DNA of 64,000 nucleotides from Cololabis saira. Lineage: Eukaryota; Chordata; Actinopteri; Beloniformes; Belonidae. This document shows positions 13,245 through 26,066 of this stretch, piece after piece (positions within the stretch are counted from its first letter, which is position 1; every line of letters starts with the position of its first letter). The DNA lies in assembly GCF_033807715.1 (NCBI RefSeq), contig NC_084596.1, positions 31,690,879 to 31,754,878 on the forward strand, read 5' to 3'. The notes below the pieces were generated by a model that was given only the letters and a program-made list of their open reading frames with translations, was not told where the DNA came from and did no database searches. A program made the position numbers and the translations under genes.

Positions 13245-15095
13245 GCAAAGTGACATTTTTTATTTTATTTTTTTTACAAACTTTCATGGACAATTTAGGA
13301 TCTGTTCACACTGGAGAAAAAATTTTGAGTTCTGCTAAGGTTGTATTTGTTTTATGCCATGACATGGTATTTGACCGCCTAGGTCAGCCCACCTTGTGTT
13401 GTGTTTTAGACACGTGTTAGTGTTTAACCTCAAATTGAAAATTAGTTCATCTTGTTTGATGATGTAAATATTAGACTGACTTCATTTTTGCCTTCACCCA
13501 CATCTCACATCAGTCGCTCCCTAATGTCATTTTACCTCATTTAACATGACTTCTATAAATGTTTTCCTCACAGTGAAACAGTCATCTGAATATATAATTT
13601 ACTTAGGTAACAATACATAATATATAACCTCAAAAAAAAAGCTTGGATCTTTTCCCTGCATTTTTTTTTCTTGGATAAAACGCACAGAATAAATCCCCCT
13701 CAATTTTCTTCCTGTACTCTTTCCCGCTGTACCCTCCTCAACTTCTGTTCCAGCCACCTCCACCAGACATGTTTATTTATAACAATGGCTCTTATGCAAA
13801 CAAGCGATTGGCAAGCTGAACGCTGAGTAGCTGAGAAGCATTTTTTCCGAGACATCAGACAAAGTAAAGCGTTTACAAAGCCACGTTTCTGGAAGCTCCT
13901 TAGCTCCCACTCAACTGCTGGAGGGCATAGGTAATACAGCGCTGCCCAGGGGAGGGCCCGGTTCCTGCGTGACTCATCCTCTGAGGATGATCTCGGCCCG
14001 GTTCATTCCATTAATAACCCGTTGAGCCCGTTTGAACTTCGGTTTCTAATAGCTTCACATCCTTTACTTGGCCCAGAAAAGAAACTCATTCACTCTACGG
14101 GGTGCAGTTCAGAGTGATGGTACTGAAGCTTGGCCACTTTTAAACAAATTTCATAACCATCTCGTCTAAATATGGCCTGTGAGACTAGCTTCAACTCTTA
14201 CGTTTGGGCCAATTTAGGAAACAAGACAAATGAGCTGGAGCAATATCAAAATGATTTTTATCACCAGAAATAAATTGCTCTGGAAATTGCTCACATTTAG
14301 GACAGCCATGCAAAATTAAAAATGACAGTGTCTGGCGCAGTGCTGGACAGGTTATTAGTGCAACACTGCGAGTGTAGCAACCTCTTACCTGTCCAGAATA
14401 TATTTCTGAAATTAAAATAGCATGACTCACAATATAAGCAGAAAGAAACCCACTTGTTTACATAAAAAAGTGGAAACAAATAACTGTTTTTCCCACTTCT
14501 TGTGGTGCAGTTTACTCTGTTGCTGCCAGAGAAAGGAAAGGAGGATTCCCACATCCTGTGATGATGCTCATGAAGCCTATTTATGTTTGTGTGTGGGCAA
14601 ATTTGTTGATGCATTGATTAAATTTTACCGGCGCTACAGATTTCCTTCTCACCAGACCTACTTATGTCTTACCCCTGTTTTTGTATGGCATGTTGAGAAT
14701 GCATTAAGAACATTTGAATATCCTTGTTTGCAAGGAACGGCTTCTTGTAAGTGACATTCCCCTTTAGTAAGGGCCAATTTGTGCTTTTCTACTTGCAGCC
14801 TCAATCCAACAGTGGTTGCTTGATTGTACTTGTGGGTAATATCTTAACTGTTATGTGGACAAATGTTTCTGTCACACTAATGTGGACTTCCAGGGCTTAA
14901 AGAGAGCAGCACTTCAATTTGCCACAAGGCGTTGAAGAATTAACTTCTAATTTTCAAATGAAATAGAGTGCCTTCAACATTGATTCATGTTGTGCATCCA
15001 AAAGATGGATGTCTTTTCCCTGTATGTTTACATTATTAGTGCACTTAGGGCAACCGACTTATGTCAAAAGAAGCCGTCATAAGATGCCATTCCAC
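13245..15095. other. Unique sequence, no gene seen
   Basis: Non-coding. A somewhat GC-richer patch at about 13925-14030 contains a near-palindrome TCATCCTCTGAGGATGA. No open frame of interest and no repeat recognised. Confidence 0.5.
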
Positions 15096-15099
15096 TTAA

Positions 15100-16238
15100 A
15101 GGGGACCTATTATGAAAAACACGTTTTCTCTTGCTTTAACATATATAAAGTGGTCTCCCGTCAGCCTGCCAACTCAGAGGAGGAAAGCAACCAAATTCTG
15201 CAGTGTCTGTACAGCCGCCCGGATGAGCCGTCCAGTGTGATGTGGCTTCTACGAGCCGTTCAGATTCTGCTCCCGTTGTTACGTAACGACGGGAGCGATG
15301 CGTGAAACCACGCCCACAACTAACTCCACCGGCCGGAGCTTCCGCCATTTTTTCATAGCGGTGTATCGCGTCATTCAGGCAGCCAATCAGCACAGTGCCT
15401 CATTATCATAGCCTCCCCGCCCACTCAGAATCCAGCCCCCCGGTCTCGCACTCAGAAGGCACGCCAATTTTTCCCAGTGGCCAACCGCGGTACTGCAACA
15501 AAAAATCCCATGGGGCCCAAAAAGCTTTTTTCCCATAGACCGCAATAGTAAAAGGGAAGCCTCTAAAACTGTTCACAGGACACCTCCAGCTGTAATCCCC
15601 GGCAATTACTAATCTTTGTATTCTATATTTTTAAGTAATGGACTTTATATCCGTCAAAAATGTTTTCTAACGGCCAGAAAAGTCAAAGAAAAGTCTCTTT
15701 CTGGGCGTGACGTCACGGCTGACGTCACGGCCGTGTCCGTGCACTCCATGGATGTTTATATTAATATATATTATATAATTATATTATATTAATACATGAA
15801 TAATATATGTAATACTATACATGTAATAATATACATTAATTAATATATTATATTAATACATATTATATTAATACTCGCGTCATTGCCCCGGGGCATGATG
15901 GGAGGCCCCCGAGCATCATGGGAGGTGACTCAACTGCGCATGCTCTATGGGCCCCTTAACGCGGAAGTAAACCCGGAAGTCCAGAACTTTTTTTGGCTTA
16001 TGCGCTAGGCGAGCAATTTACATTGAAATGAACGGCGGCCATTTTCCTGTCTCCTATCCAGTTATTTAATGCATCCATGTCCGAATCCCACATAGAGAAT
16101 GTGGTTAGAGAATGGGAAGATAAAGACATGGCTCAGAAGCTGAATTTCTAATTTATTTAGCAAAAACAATCAAAAGCTTGTTTTTAAGACATTCAAGGCC
16201 TGTTTAAAATAGGTATTAGATGCCATAATAGGTCCCCT
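15100..16238. mobile_element. TTAA-target DNA transposon, copy 1 (longest, non-autonomous)
   Basis: This element begins and, in inverse, ends with AGGGGACCTATTATG and is flanked by TTAA at 15096-15099 and 16239-16242. At 1139 bp it is the longest of three relatives (see 24044-24503 and 61794-62105). It contains a near-palindrome around GTTACGTAAC (15278-15287), two TGACGTCA motifs (15708-15715 and 15720-15727) and an AT-rich block at about 15745-15870. The open frame crossing 15097-15305 is conserved among the copies only because the DNA is shared; there is no transposase signature. The superfamily (piggyBac or Kolobok type) is inferred from TTAA and the termini. Confidence 0.85.
15708..15727. 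promoter_or_regulatory. Two tandem CRE-like motifs
   Basis: Two full TGACGTCA palindromes, 12 bp start to start, each followed by CGG or CGGC, lie inside the TTAA element. They fit the consensus site for CREB/ATF-type bZIP proteins. Whether they act is unknown. Confidence 0.4.
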
Positions 16239-16342
16239 TTAATTGATGGTGTGGATTTATCTCCCAAGAGCCAAATCTAAGTATTTCAACTTACACAAGT
16301 GTACAGAAAGTGTTTTTTTTTTTACAGGATGGTTTGTAAAGG

Positions 16343-17146
16343 GGGACAGCACGGTGGCTTGGTGGTTAGCACTGTTGCCTCACGGCAAGAAGGTTCCCGG
16401 TTCGACTCCCAGGCCCAGAGGGGGTCTTTCTGTGTGGAGTTTGCATGTTCTCCCTGTGCTTGAGTGGGTTCCCTCCGGGTACTCCGGCTTCCTCCCACAG
16501 TCCAAAAACATGTGTAGTAGGTTAATTAGGGCCTTCGCACTTACAGTGCGAAGGCCCTATTGTATCTGTAGGAATTATTTCTTTATTCTTTCTTCTGATG
16601 AAAGGAGGGCCTTTTTGCCCCCCTAAACATGCCCAAAAAGCAATCCCCTCCCAGAGTGCTAGTTGATACTTTGTTTAGCTTCCGGCTTTTCCGGTCACAT
16701 TGAATCAAAGAGAGAGGACAACTATTGTGCAAAAAAAAAAAAAAAAAATCACACACACACGAAGAAAAGAGCGCTGAAAGTTCACTACTGCTTCACGAAC
16801 CGGAAACGGAAAAGCGAACCAATCACAGCCCTCGGTCTGCGTTGGGTCTGCGTCGCCTCGACGCGTAGTTACATTTTTTGGGAGGTGCACGTCAGGCTAC
16901 GGCGTAGGCTACGGAGAGCCTCCCGCGTAGCCGCGTACTTTACGGCGTAGGTTTAACGCAGAACCATAATTCTTCATAATAATAATTTAGTGTGAGTGTG
17001 TCTGGTTGTTTGTATATATGTGGCTCTGCGATAGACTGGCCTGTCCAGGGTGAACCCCTGCTTCTTGCCTGTGATGAGCTGGGATAGGCTCCAGCTGACC
17101 CCCGTGACCCTGCAAAGGATAAAGCGGGTATAGAAAATGGATGGAT
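16343..17146 (+). mobile_element. V-SINE (DANA/mermaid type) with nested insertion
   Basis: A tRNA-derived SINE. The head contains CAGCACGGTGGCTTGGTGG (A-box region) and a perfect B box GGTTCGACTCC at 16399-16409. The conserved centre reads GTGTGGAGTTTGCATGTTCT, followed by CTCCGGGTACTCCGG. The 3' part resumes at about 16972 and ends with GGGTATAGAAAATGG and ATGG repeats. A direct repeat GGATGGTTTGTAAAGG flanks it (16327-16342 and 17147-17162), a 16-bp target-site duplication. About 440 bp at 16528-16971 were inserted later. The pol III promoter parts look intact; the copy is otherwise inactive. Confidence 0.88.
16527..16971. mobile_element. Composite insertion inside the V-SINE
   Basis: The insertion starts with a perfect 14-bp hairpin (arms 16527-16540 and 16546-16559, loop TTACA), which is the terminal part of the same repeat family as 74-901 in inverse orientation (to about 16650). 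Then comes an A-rich stretch (16731-16748) and, from about 16800, a GC-rich segment ending GCAGAACCATAA. That ending is a one-sided match to the arm of the foldback MITE at 25391-25531. It therefore combines at least two repeat families. Exact joints were not resolved. Confidence 0.6.
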
Positions 17147-17162
17147 GGATGGTTTGTAAAGG

Positions 17163-20100
17163 AATGTCCTTCCAAAAGATGCCAAAGGAGGGGAGTTTGT
17201 GTCCTCTGCTTTCATAAAACTGGAACATACAGTAGGTAGTGTCAGTCGCAGAGGCCATGAACTCTCCCCTGTTTTAGAGCCCAGAGTAGGAAATTGTTGT
17301 ACTGATGTTTATTTGTGGCTCAAATGGGTTTGAAATATATTAATTTTGTAATATAACAAAAACATCAGCTTCAAAATGTGTTTCTCAGAACATTTTTATT
17401 GTCTATAACTGAGAAACGATGGTACAGTTTCATCCTCCAAAGACAGGGGACAGACACATTTCTAAGCAAGAACCCGAGAGCTACATTGCAAAAACTAATT
17501 TCAACGAAAGTAAGAAATCCTTGTTTCATGAAATTTAGAAGACTATTTTAGACTATTTTTAGACTAAGTGTTAAGAATTCTACAAAAAAAAAAAAAAAAC
17601 GTTTATTTCCCCATGGCAGATATATTTTTGCTTAAAAAACAAAAGAAGACAATTTTAACTAGATTTAGGAATATTAGTTCTCTTTCTAGATGGGCTATTT
17701 TGCTGTATGATGTGTGCAGACTTGCAAAAGAAAAAAAAAAGTTATGATTTATACACTTTATAGGAAAGATCTGCTTCAACCAAACAGTCCATTACCAACA
17801 ATATGATGATAAGATAATTGTCTAGCCTGTTCAGTGCAAATAGACCGTGTCAGTACCAGACCGACACTTCTGTCTCTCAACCACATGCTCATCAAATACA
17901 TTCCCTGCTGTTTGCATCTATGTCTGACATCGGCTGAATATAAATAGAGACACATATTTGGTATCACAAGTCATGATTTTCAAAGTAATTGCCCTTGCTG
18001 AGAAGGAGCAAGATGCCCTGCAGATCACTGTTGCAGTTTACTTCATTAAAACGGACTTGCGCCTGAGTACTATATGATAATGTTTTTCTTTAATCTGTCG
18101 GATAAAAACGAGGTCTCAGTAAGACTTTCACATGAAATAACGTCCAAGTAGGCACTTAAACAACTTCTAAGTAAATTATAACTACTTTTCCATAAAAATG
18201 TCTCTTCTTAGATCACTGGAACCCACAAAAATGACAAAAGGAAGCACCAGGCTAATGTTGAAGCTAATTTGCTCTTTGCTCTTTCGCTAGCTCCAACAGG
18301 AACTTTTATGCCTGGCCTTAACAGATGCAGTGATTTAGAAGAAAGAAATGGAAGATAAAGAAGAAGAAAATCCTAATCTGATGATTCTCTCTTTACACCC
18401 TGAATGTAGTGATTCACGGCTGATGTCACCTGGCCACAGTTGTGTTTCGAGTGTTACTTCAGTGCAGGTATCAAACGGTTCGCCAGCTCAGAGAAACGCA
18501 GCACGACTGTGAAGCAGATGAAATACACCTCCACAAAAACTGTAACTTTAGTTGCTTAGTGGCACTATCAGACCTCATGAGGCCATGGGTTCGCTGAGAA
18601 AACCTTTGCAAACTATTTTAACCGCAGCCTCCACTCTTTTATCTTTTTTCCTTGGAGTATCTGATTTTTTTCTAAAACAACTTTAGAGTTTCTCAAACTC
18701 CCAACAGAGAGAACAAGCACTCCTCTGGATTAACATGGTGGGAGGTGAACTTTGTGAATGCATCATCTGCTGAGACTCCCCCAAGTTCTTTAATATTTCC
18801 ATCAATGCTGACCAAGTGAGACAAGCAACAATGCCTTTAATTGCTATTGATCCGGCACGGATGCAGCCTTGTACAAATGCATTTTATAGACATGTCTAAA
18901 GCATTCTCACTGAGCAGGCTGCTACTGATTAGAGCAGCCTCCTGTGTGGCTCTTAGTGTCTCCAAGGATGGACGTGGCTTTCCTTTAGGAGTTTATGTGG
19001 AGCTCATTTCAACTTTTAATCCGATTTATTAGCTTTAATTCAAAAGTCAATAAGTTACAAAGGTAGTTGCACATTACTCTCCATTAGCTTACCTCACAGA
19101 TTGGCAGAGAGAAACACAGCGTTTGTCAGCTTAATATCATTCTCGCCACCTTGAGGGATCACAATTACAGGGATGAGGTGCCAGGAAGAATAACGGTGGA
19201 AATGCATCAAACAGACATGAAAATCAGCATTATGAGGGGCACGCCACAGGTCTCACTAATGAAGCCTGTTTTTTCTCCCTAAAGATTTGATTAATAGACA
19301 CATGCAAGGATGTGTGCGCAAGAATAATGTGTGTAAAAGCGGGGTAGGGTGTTTGTCGTGGATGGACTCACAGCTGTCGTGGTGTTTTCCCTTTGATGCT
19401 GAGTAGTAAATGAGCTGCAGCAGATGAGAGCTGCCACAAGTCATCACAGCAAGTCACCAGCAAAGAGAGACTGCAGCAGGGGTCACGGCCTTGACCTTTT
19501 GCTGCTATCGTCATGCACCTGTCAAAGCACACAGAATGTCTAACAGACAACACCTCTTTTTGCTCATAAAGACAAAAAATGTGCTTTATTGAAAAGTGAA
19601 CTAAAAACTGTTATTCATTTAAAAAAATGAATTCTTCTGACCATCTCCTGTTTTTGCATTAGGATTGCAGAGACGGAACTTTTAGTCTGTCAGACGCGAA
19701 GAACTTGAATCCTCCAAGAGATTTATGGACTGTTAGGAAGCAGGAAGAAGGCAGTATTTCTCTTTTTTTAATCACCCTTCAAATCCCTGCATCCGTCTAA
19801 AAGCAAGGATTATTGCAGGCAAAAATAGATCTACAAGCGTCTGTGCCTTTCTTCACTCTCCTCAAATCCTCATTATACAATGCATACATATTGTAGATGA
19901 AGGGATCCACACTTTCTCCGGTACTTCAGGACTTGTTTATGTTGGCATGGCTCTTCACGAATTGACACAAATCCAAATCAGTTTGGTAGTATTCCTTTTC
20001 TGACAAAGATAATATACTGTGAAGATAGGAAATTCAAACACTGGAACTTAACATATTTGCATACATATCAGTCCATTCTGGCACAAATGTGAAAAATGAT

Positions 20101-23055
20101 CCCTTTTAAAGACTGACATTTTTTTTCTTTTGCCATTTTGCAAAATCATTTGCAATCGTTTTTTGCATAAACATACGATGCCAATAAATGAATCAATTAC
20201 AGCTGCAGGAACCAGCAGTCTAATGCCAACCACACTTAATGATTTCACAAGTGACTTCAAGGTTGCAGACACGTTTCCACTGCCAGAAGAAAATCCTGAA
20301 GTATTGCTTGCTTTGAGTTGGATGTTCTCGTGAGCTCAGTCATTAGGTGTGTGGAGTCTTTTCTGCAGCTTTGCAACAAAACTAAAAATGTTTAAAATAA
20401 CTGGAGGTCTTTTATGCTTGTGTCTCGCAAACTGTTCGTATCAAAAACCAAATAGAAGAGTTGTCCTTTTGGTTCACAAAGGAATCTGGTCGTAGGTGTG
20501 TAAAGAGTGACTCTGAGATGTCTAATCTTTGCAACACTCTGGTTAAAAAACTTTCTAAAGTTTTTGTAAAGTCATATAGTGTATGGTCAGCATGAAAATC
20601 ACTTGGAAGCAATTGGGACCAATAATTGAAAAAAAAAAAAAAAAAAAAAAGAGTTTTGTGGGAGTCTATGGCTGAACAGGTTTTTTTAAAACATGTATAT
20701 GCAGCACCAGTGTGCGACCAGAACTTTGACTGATACTTTAGATTAGTCTTGTATGTTAATTATTTAAGTGAGCTTTAACTGCAGGGTTTGTTTTGCTCCA
20801 GGAACACAGTGATAAACAGTTTATTTTAATAACATAACAGCTTGGCTTCAGCTGGGCACCATAACCCACTGGAATTTCTCAGGCAACAGATTTGGTGAAC
20901 AACTTGGCTTTGGTCACTACGACGATGGATTGCACATACAATGTCGCCAAAAGAAAAAAAAAAGAAAAACATGTCCTTGATGTTGATCTAGTTGACTAAG
21001 AGCCAAAAGGTTTATGGATAAACAGACAGCTGTAGTCATTGCCCCAAGGAACTGCATTAGTTACACAGAACAAGTAATTAATGGTTTTAGAGCCTGTCTG
21101 TTGCAATATTAAAAAAACATCAAATGTTTTACTTCAGCATAAGCAAAATGGACTTATGTTACCTCAATCTGAGATTTTCATCGATACCAAAGGTTAATTA
21201 CTTGTATTTTCATATGCTCACATCTCAGTAAAAGCAAGCTGAGCTGCACAAGCCTGTTTTGCACCCACATTCTGCTGTGAAGCACAAAGAAAAGCAAAAA
21301 AACTAACACTATAAATAGGTTTTCTGCTGCATATCGTTTTCTTTCCTCTGCACATTTTACATCAAAACACTGGTGTCAGAAAAGGGCAATTAGGTGACAG
21401 TTTTTCTGGCAGAAAAATACATGTGTGAGTTGATGTGTATGAGTTGGCGTGTTTGGAACAGCTAATACAAGGAGAAAGTTAACTCTAGAAAATAATTATA
21501 AAAGGCTGTTTCACGCAAGGTAGAAAAACATGGGAGTGTAAAAAAATGAAAAAGAAAAAAAAGGTGCCTTAAACAGGAACATGTCTGAAGATATTGGTTA
21601 TGTCCTTTATGTTATTATATGGTACTACATAATTTCAACCCTGAAAATGAATGGTATCAGATGGTAGCATTGATTCAGTTACCACCCATTCTGTTTCACT
21701 AAAAATGAGAAAGGCATAAACTCAATATCAGCTGTCATAGAATTGTTTTTATAATATTATCACAGACAAATGCCTGTTATCAAGCTGGGGGGGAATGTTG
21801 GCCAAAACTGAGGCAAATCTTATTACGATGGAGTGATTGACTACTGAAAACAATGCTGCTCTCAGTATGGCGTATCTCAAGGGTTAAATGTTCGGGTTTG
21901 ACCAGAGATCCATATTACATCTTGAAGCGGTGTAATGAAAATGTGATATTGGCGACATAAAGCAGACATAATTGGCAGTTTCATTTAACAAAATCACTGC
22001 AAACATGGAGAACAAAGACATAACAGTCCAGAGAAAAAGCCCCAGTTTTTACAGTGTGATATTTAGCTCGGGCTGGTCTTAGGGATTTCATTAGTTTTTA
22101 CACCTGCTCACCACCGGAACCTATGGCACCTTGACATTCATTAGTGCAGAACGCTGCAGGAATTCATTAGTTGCCAGCTGACAACACATAAACAACACTT
22201 GTGGAGCGCGGTCTGACTGAGTCAATATTACCGCTCTCGCAGTTCGAACAGAAGTTGTGTGATTTTGCTGTAACTGCTGTCACAGCATTACAACTTCTGC
22301 CTTTTTGATGATTTTGTTCTGTGCAGAAACTTTTGTCCACGTTATAATCAGCAGTAGCAGATTGGAAAATGGTCTTATGACAGTCCACGAATTACCAATT
22401 CTGAGTCACCTAATGCCATTTCTTCTTTGTGGTAAAATAATGAATGCATACAGATGTTAATTGCAAATTATTTCATACGTGTATATATGTGTAAATATGT
22501 GTCATGTCATCCCTAAATAAAGCTGAGAGTACCATTCGATGGAAATTACTTAATTAAAAAGGGTCAGTCTAAGGAATAATAACTTGATTAGTGGTGTTAC
22601 TTTGAAAATAATAAAACACTGAATACCACTTTTAAAATGAAATGATCAAAAATAAATGTAATTATGATAATCCTTATGCTCCAGTGCTGTAAAGATAATG
22701 AAGCCTTGTCTGACATTTCTTATATTAAAAAAAAAAGATTTCTGAATGAGATCCACAGCTGCTTGTTAGTGTTGGTTGTCAAGAATTAGTAAGCTGCAGA
22801 AGGGGAAACGGGCAGAGTGAAGCTGCACTAATGAGCTTCATTATCAGTCGATGATTTTAAGAGGCTTTGTTTGGAGATCCACGGGGGAAATGAATTAGCA
22901 AAATTTGGATTACAACAACAGAGCTCCACATCAAATGCCCTTTGATGCATAAGACTTTTGAGTAGCCAATGAAATACAGAAACATAGGATGGACAATAGT
23001 TACTACTGCAGAGTGGTAGGCTACGCTACGCCACCCCACCAAGAATATGGGTTAG

Positions 23056-23060
<5 letters not shown>
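17163..23060. other. Long unique stretch, no gene seen
   Basis: Almost 6 kb of AT-rich sequence without a recognisable transposon or gene, the longest repeat-poor part of the window. It holds poly-A tracts (for example 17583-17599 and 20630-20650). A conserved non-coding element could hide here, but this cannot be judged without alignment. Confidence 0.5.

Positions 23061-23100
<40 letters not shown>
23061..23100. repeat. (TA)n microsatellite
   Basis: Twenty perfect TA units. Confidence 0.95.
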
Positions 23101-23104
<4 letters not shown>

Positions 23105-23199
23105 ATTATTTATTATTTAAATAAAAAAAACATTAATTGTCATAAGACAAACAACAAAAGCCAATCTTATGAACAGGAACTGATGCACACAAAAAAATG

Positions 23200-23202
<3 letters not shown>

Positions 23203-23269
<67 letters not shown>
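23203..23269. repeat. (AT)n microsatellite
   Basis: About 33 AT units followed by a short TGTGTGTATG transition. Frames reading Tyr-Ile repeats across it are artefacts. Confidence 0.95.
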
Positions 23270-23271
<2 letters not shown>

Positions 23272-23681
23272 GTGTGTATGTATGTGTGGCTGTTTATATG
23301 TGAGTCACACTCTTATTCCTGCACTCCTCCCTCCTCTGCTGTCTTCTCATGTCCTTTGCCCCTCCCTTCCAGACACCCCCCTCACTCTATTTCTCACCAC
23401 GACAGTAGGTATTGAGCCCTGGATCCCTGCTGCATTACAGGAGCCTTCTGATCTAATTGTTTCATAATGCAGGGATTTTGCTCGGGATGAGTCATAACTT
23501 GGATGCCAAAAAAAAAGAGAAAAAAGCTCAGATATCACCAAAAATTTGAATGAGTGCAAAATAACAAGCAGCAAACTCGAATCAAAGTTGAAAACCCCCT
23601 GCCTTGCTGTCTCTTTTAGCTTATACTATTCTCTTTCCACAATCTTTTCTGTTCTCCGACAGTATCATATTCCTGTTCCAG

Positions 23682-23684
<3 letters not shown>

Positions 23685-23767
<83 letters not shown>
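23685..23767. repeat. (TC)n microsatellite
   Basis: About 40 TC units, interrupted by a single TTTC near the end; a mirror-repeat polypyrimidine tract. Ser-Leu and Arg-Glu repeat frames on the two strands are artefacts. Confidence 0.95.
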
Positions 23768-24043
23768 GCCTTGACAGAAGAATGAACTCAATGAAAGCCT
23801 CCTGAGCAAAATTGTGACCATAAATTTTAAAAGAGCACTTTTACATTGAGTCTGAGCAGTGAAAAATATTTATACATGTTTAATAAAGCTCAGGGGAAAA
23901 AAAAACACTGACCTTTGGACAAAATATGAGAGGGTAGGGGTGGGAATGGGGACAATAGTGTTTGAAGAAATAAGACCGACGAGGTTGCCATTGCAATACA
24001 ACAGGATTCGGCTTGGGAGTGCTCACAAATCAGTCTAATTTAA

Positions 24044-24503
24044 AGGGGACCTATTATGGCATCTAATACATATTTTAAACAGGCCTTGAATGTCTTTTTG
24101 CTAAAACATGTATTTATCTTCCCAGTCTCTAACCTCATTATCTATGCGGGATTCTGAGTGGGCGGGGCTATGATAATGAGGCTCTGTGCTGATTGGCTGC
24201 CCGAATGACGCGATACACCGCTATGAAAAAATGGCGGAAGCTTTGGCAGGCGGAGTTAGTTGTGGGCGTGGTTTCACACATCGGAGGCCAACCTATGTAA
24301 ATCGCATTTTGGTTACGTAACGAAAGGGAGCAGAATCTGAACGGCTCGTAGAAGCCACATCACACTGGATGGCTCATCCGGGCGGCTGTACAGACACTGC
24401 AGAATTTGGTTGCTTTCCTCCTTCTCTGAGTTTCCAGGCTGAGGGGAGAACACTTTATATATGTTAAAGCAAGAGAAAACGTGTTTTTCATAATAGGTCC
24501 CCT
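24044..24503. mobile_element. TTAA-target DNA transposon, copy 2
   Basis: A 460-bp element with AGGGGACCTATTATG termini, flanked by TTAA (24040-24043 and 24504-24507). It is inverted relative to copy 1 and shares the core with GCAGAATCTGAACGGCTCG and GTTACGTAAC (24312-24321). Most of the interior of copy 1 is missing. No transposase. Confidence 0.87.
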
Positions 24504-24819
24504 TTAAAGCTAAATTTCCCAGATTGTATTGACCTGAGCCCCACCCTTTTATAGAAATGTTGTAATCATGTTGACTGCATTTATGAAGAATAACCTCACA
24601 GCGCATGTAGAGTCATTTTCACACTGGACAGAAGAACATAAATGGCTCACTGATGTGATTTTGTCTTGCTGAAATAAGCGACTTCGCCCTTTCTTATTTC
24701 ACTGTAATTGTGGTGGGCTTTGGTTTTACAAAACATTGACATATCAACCGTTGCCTTTGGCCTGTAATAAGCAGGTACAGGCTCCAGCAGATCTCCGTGA
24801 CCCTGTATAGAATTAGGAG

Positions 24820-26066
24820 TAGGGGTGGGAAAAAAAATCGATATTTCAATATATTGTTGTGCTCTCTGTTTCAATAAATAATCGATATACTGTCGGCTAA
24901 TATCGATATTTTATTACAACACACTTAATGGTTTACGCGGTTGTCACCGCACTATTGTTCAAGCTCTGCCCCGCCCGCCCCCGCTGCCCTCGTGAGCAAA
25001 ACAAACGCCGCCTGAGAAACCAGCTCAGAAAATACAGAACCACAGTTTACTCCGTACAGACAGCGGGCTGAGCAGCACTGTTAATGCTGGAAAACTTGCT
25101 GTTTGAGCCGGTGTTTATGCTGCCATATGCATTAATGTCCGCTCGCACAGACAGCCAGCTGCGTTAAGAAACGGACCCCGCTCTCCTCGCGCTCCACGTG
25201 AGGAGAGCGGCTCGTACTGTAATACAAAATTATTTCACCCATTACAGACGCCGTTAAAGTAAATGATCGTCAGTCTTTTTGTGTTGTAACGTTCATGCTT
25301 TTCACTCTGTAAGTGATCCTCGCTCGTATCCTTCCGTGTCCAGTCAACCGTGTGCTGGGAAAACTTGCAGATCATTGACCAGACACGTTAAGCTTGATTT
25401 ATGGTTCTGCGTTACACCAACGCAGAGCCTACGCCGTAGGGTACGCGGCGACGCGTACAGTACGGTGGTGTCGCCGCGTACCCTACGCCGTAGGCTCTGC
25501 GTTGGTGTAACGCGGAACCATAAATCAGCCTTTACACACTCAGACACACGCCCGGCCCACCCGTGCAAAACCAGTGTTCAGTGCTTTGGATATTTCAGCT
25601 TAAATTTCAAAATGTTATTTCAGTTCAATAAAGTTCATATTATTTATATTTATTATAGCTTGTTTGGTTTCTCTGTTATTGGATACAGTTTGTCATGACA
25701 TGAGTGAAAAATGCCTGATGCTTCATGGCAATATGTGTGTGTGGTGACAGAATAAATTAGACAGGCTAAAAGGATATTGGAAAAGAAGAGATATTGAAAA
25801 GCCTATTTGAGTTATTTATTTCTTAGTTATTTCACAATAATTATTTGTATTATTGAATAAATGCATAACTACAGACGTTTTCCTTTTTATTATTATTTTA
25901 TTATTTTAAAGGTATTTTTTCTTTTTCAGTCCCATATATCGTGATATATCGCTCTTACCGATATATCGATATATCGAATATCGAAAATATCGTGATATTA
26001 TCGATATCCTGGGCCACATATCGCCAAAGTATCGAATTGGGACTTACCCATATCGTCCCACCCCTA
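24820..26066. mobile_element. Non-autonomous hAT transposon with 8-bp TSD
   Basis: The element starts TAGGGGTGGGA and ends with the exact inverse, and is flanked by the direct repeat ATTAGGAG (24812-24819 and 26067-26074). An 8-bp duplication with short TIRs is the hAT signature. Subterminal regions are rich in ATCGATAT-type motifs on both sides, plausible transposase-binding repeats. No transposase frame remains. A foldback MITE (25391-25531) sits inside it. Confidence 0.88.
25391..25531. mobile_element. Foldback MITE, PIF/Harbinger type
   Basis: Two 58-nt arms (25395-25452 and 25470-25527) are inverted copies with one mismatch, separated by only 17 nt. The element runs AGCTTGATTT ... AAATCAGCCT and is flanked by TTA on both sides (25388-25390 and 25532-25534), a TWA target typical of PIF/Harbinger. 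Repeated CCTACGCCGTAGG segments make each arm partly self-complementary. The open frames on both strands here are mirror images of the palindrome, not genes. Confidence 0.8.

Noticed and set aside
23183..23467. Open frames rich in Tyr-Ile
   Set aside because: Translation of the AT microsatellite.
25279..25698. Frames on both strands with similar peptides
   Set aside because: They mirror each other because they cross the foldback MITE palindrome.
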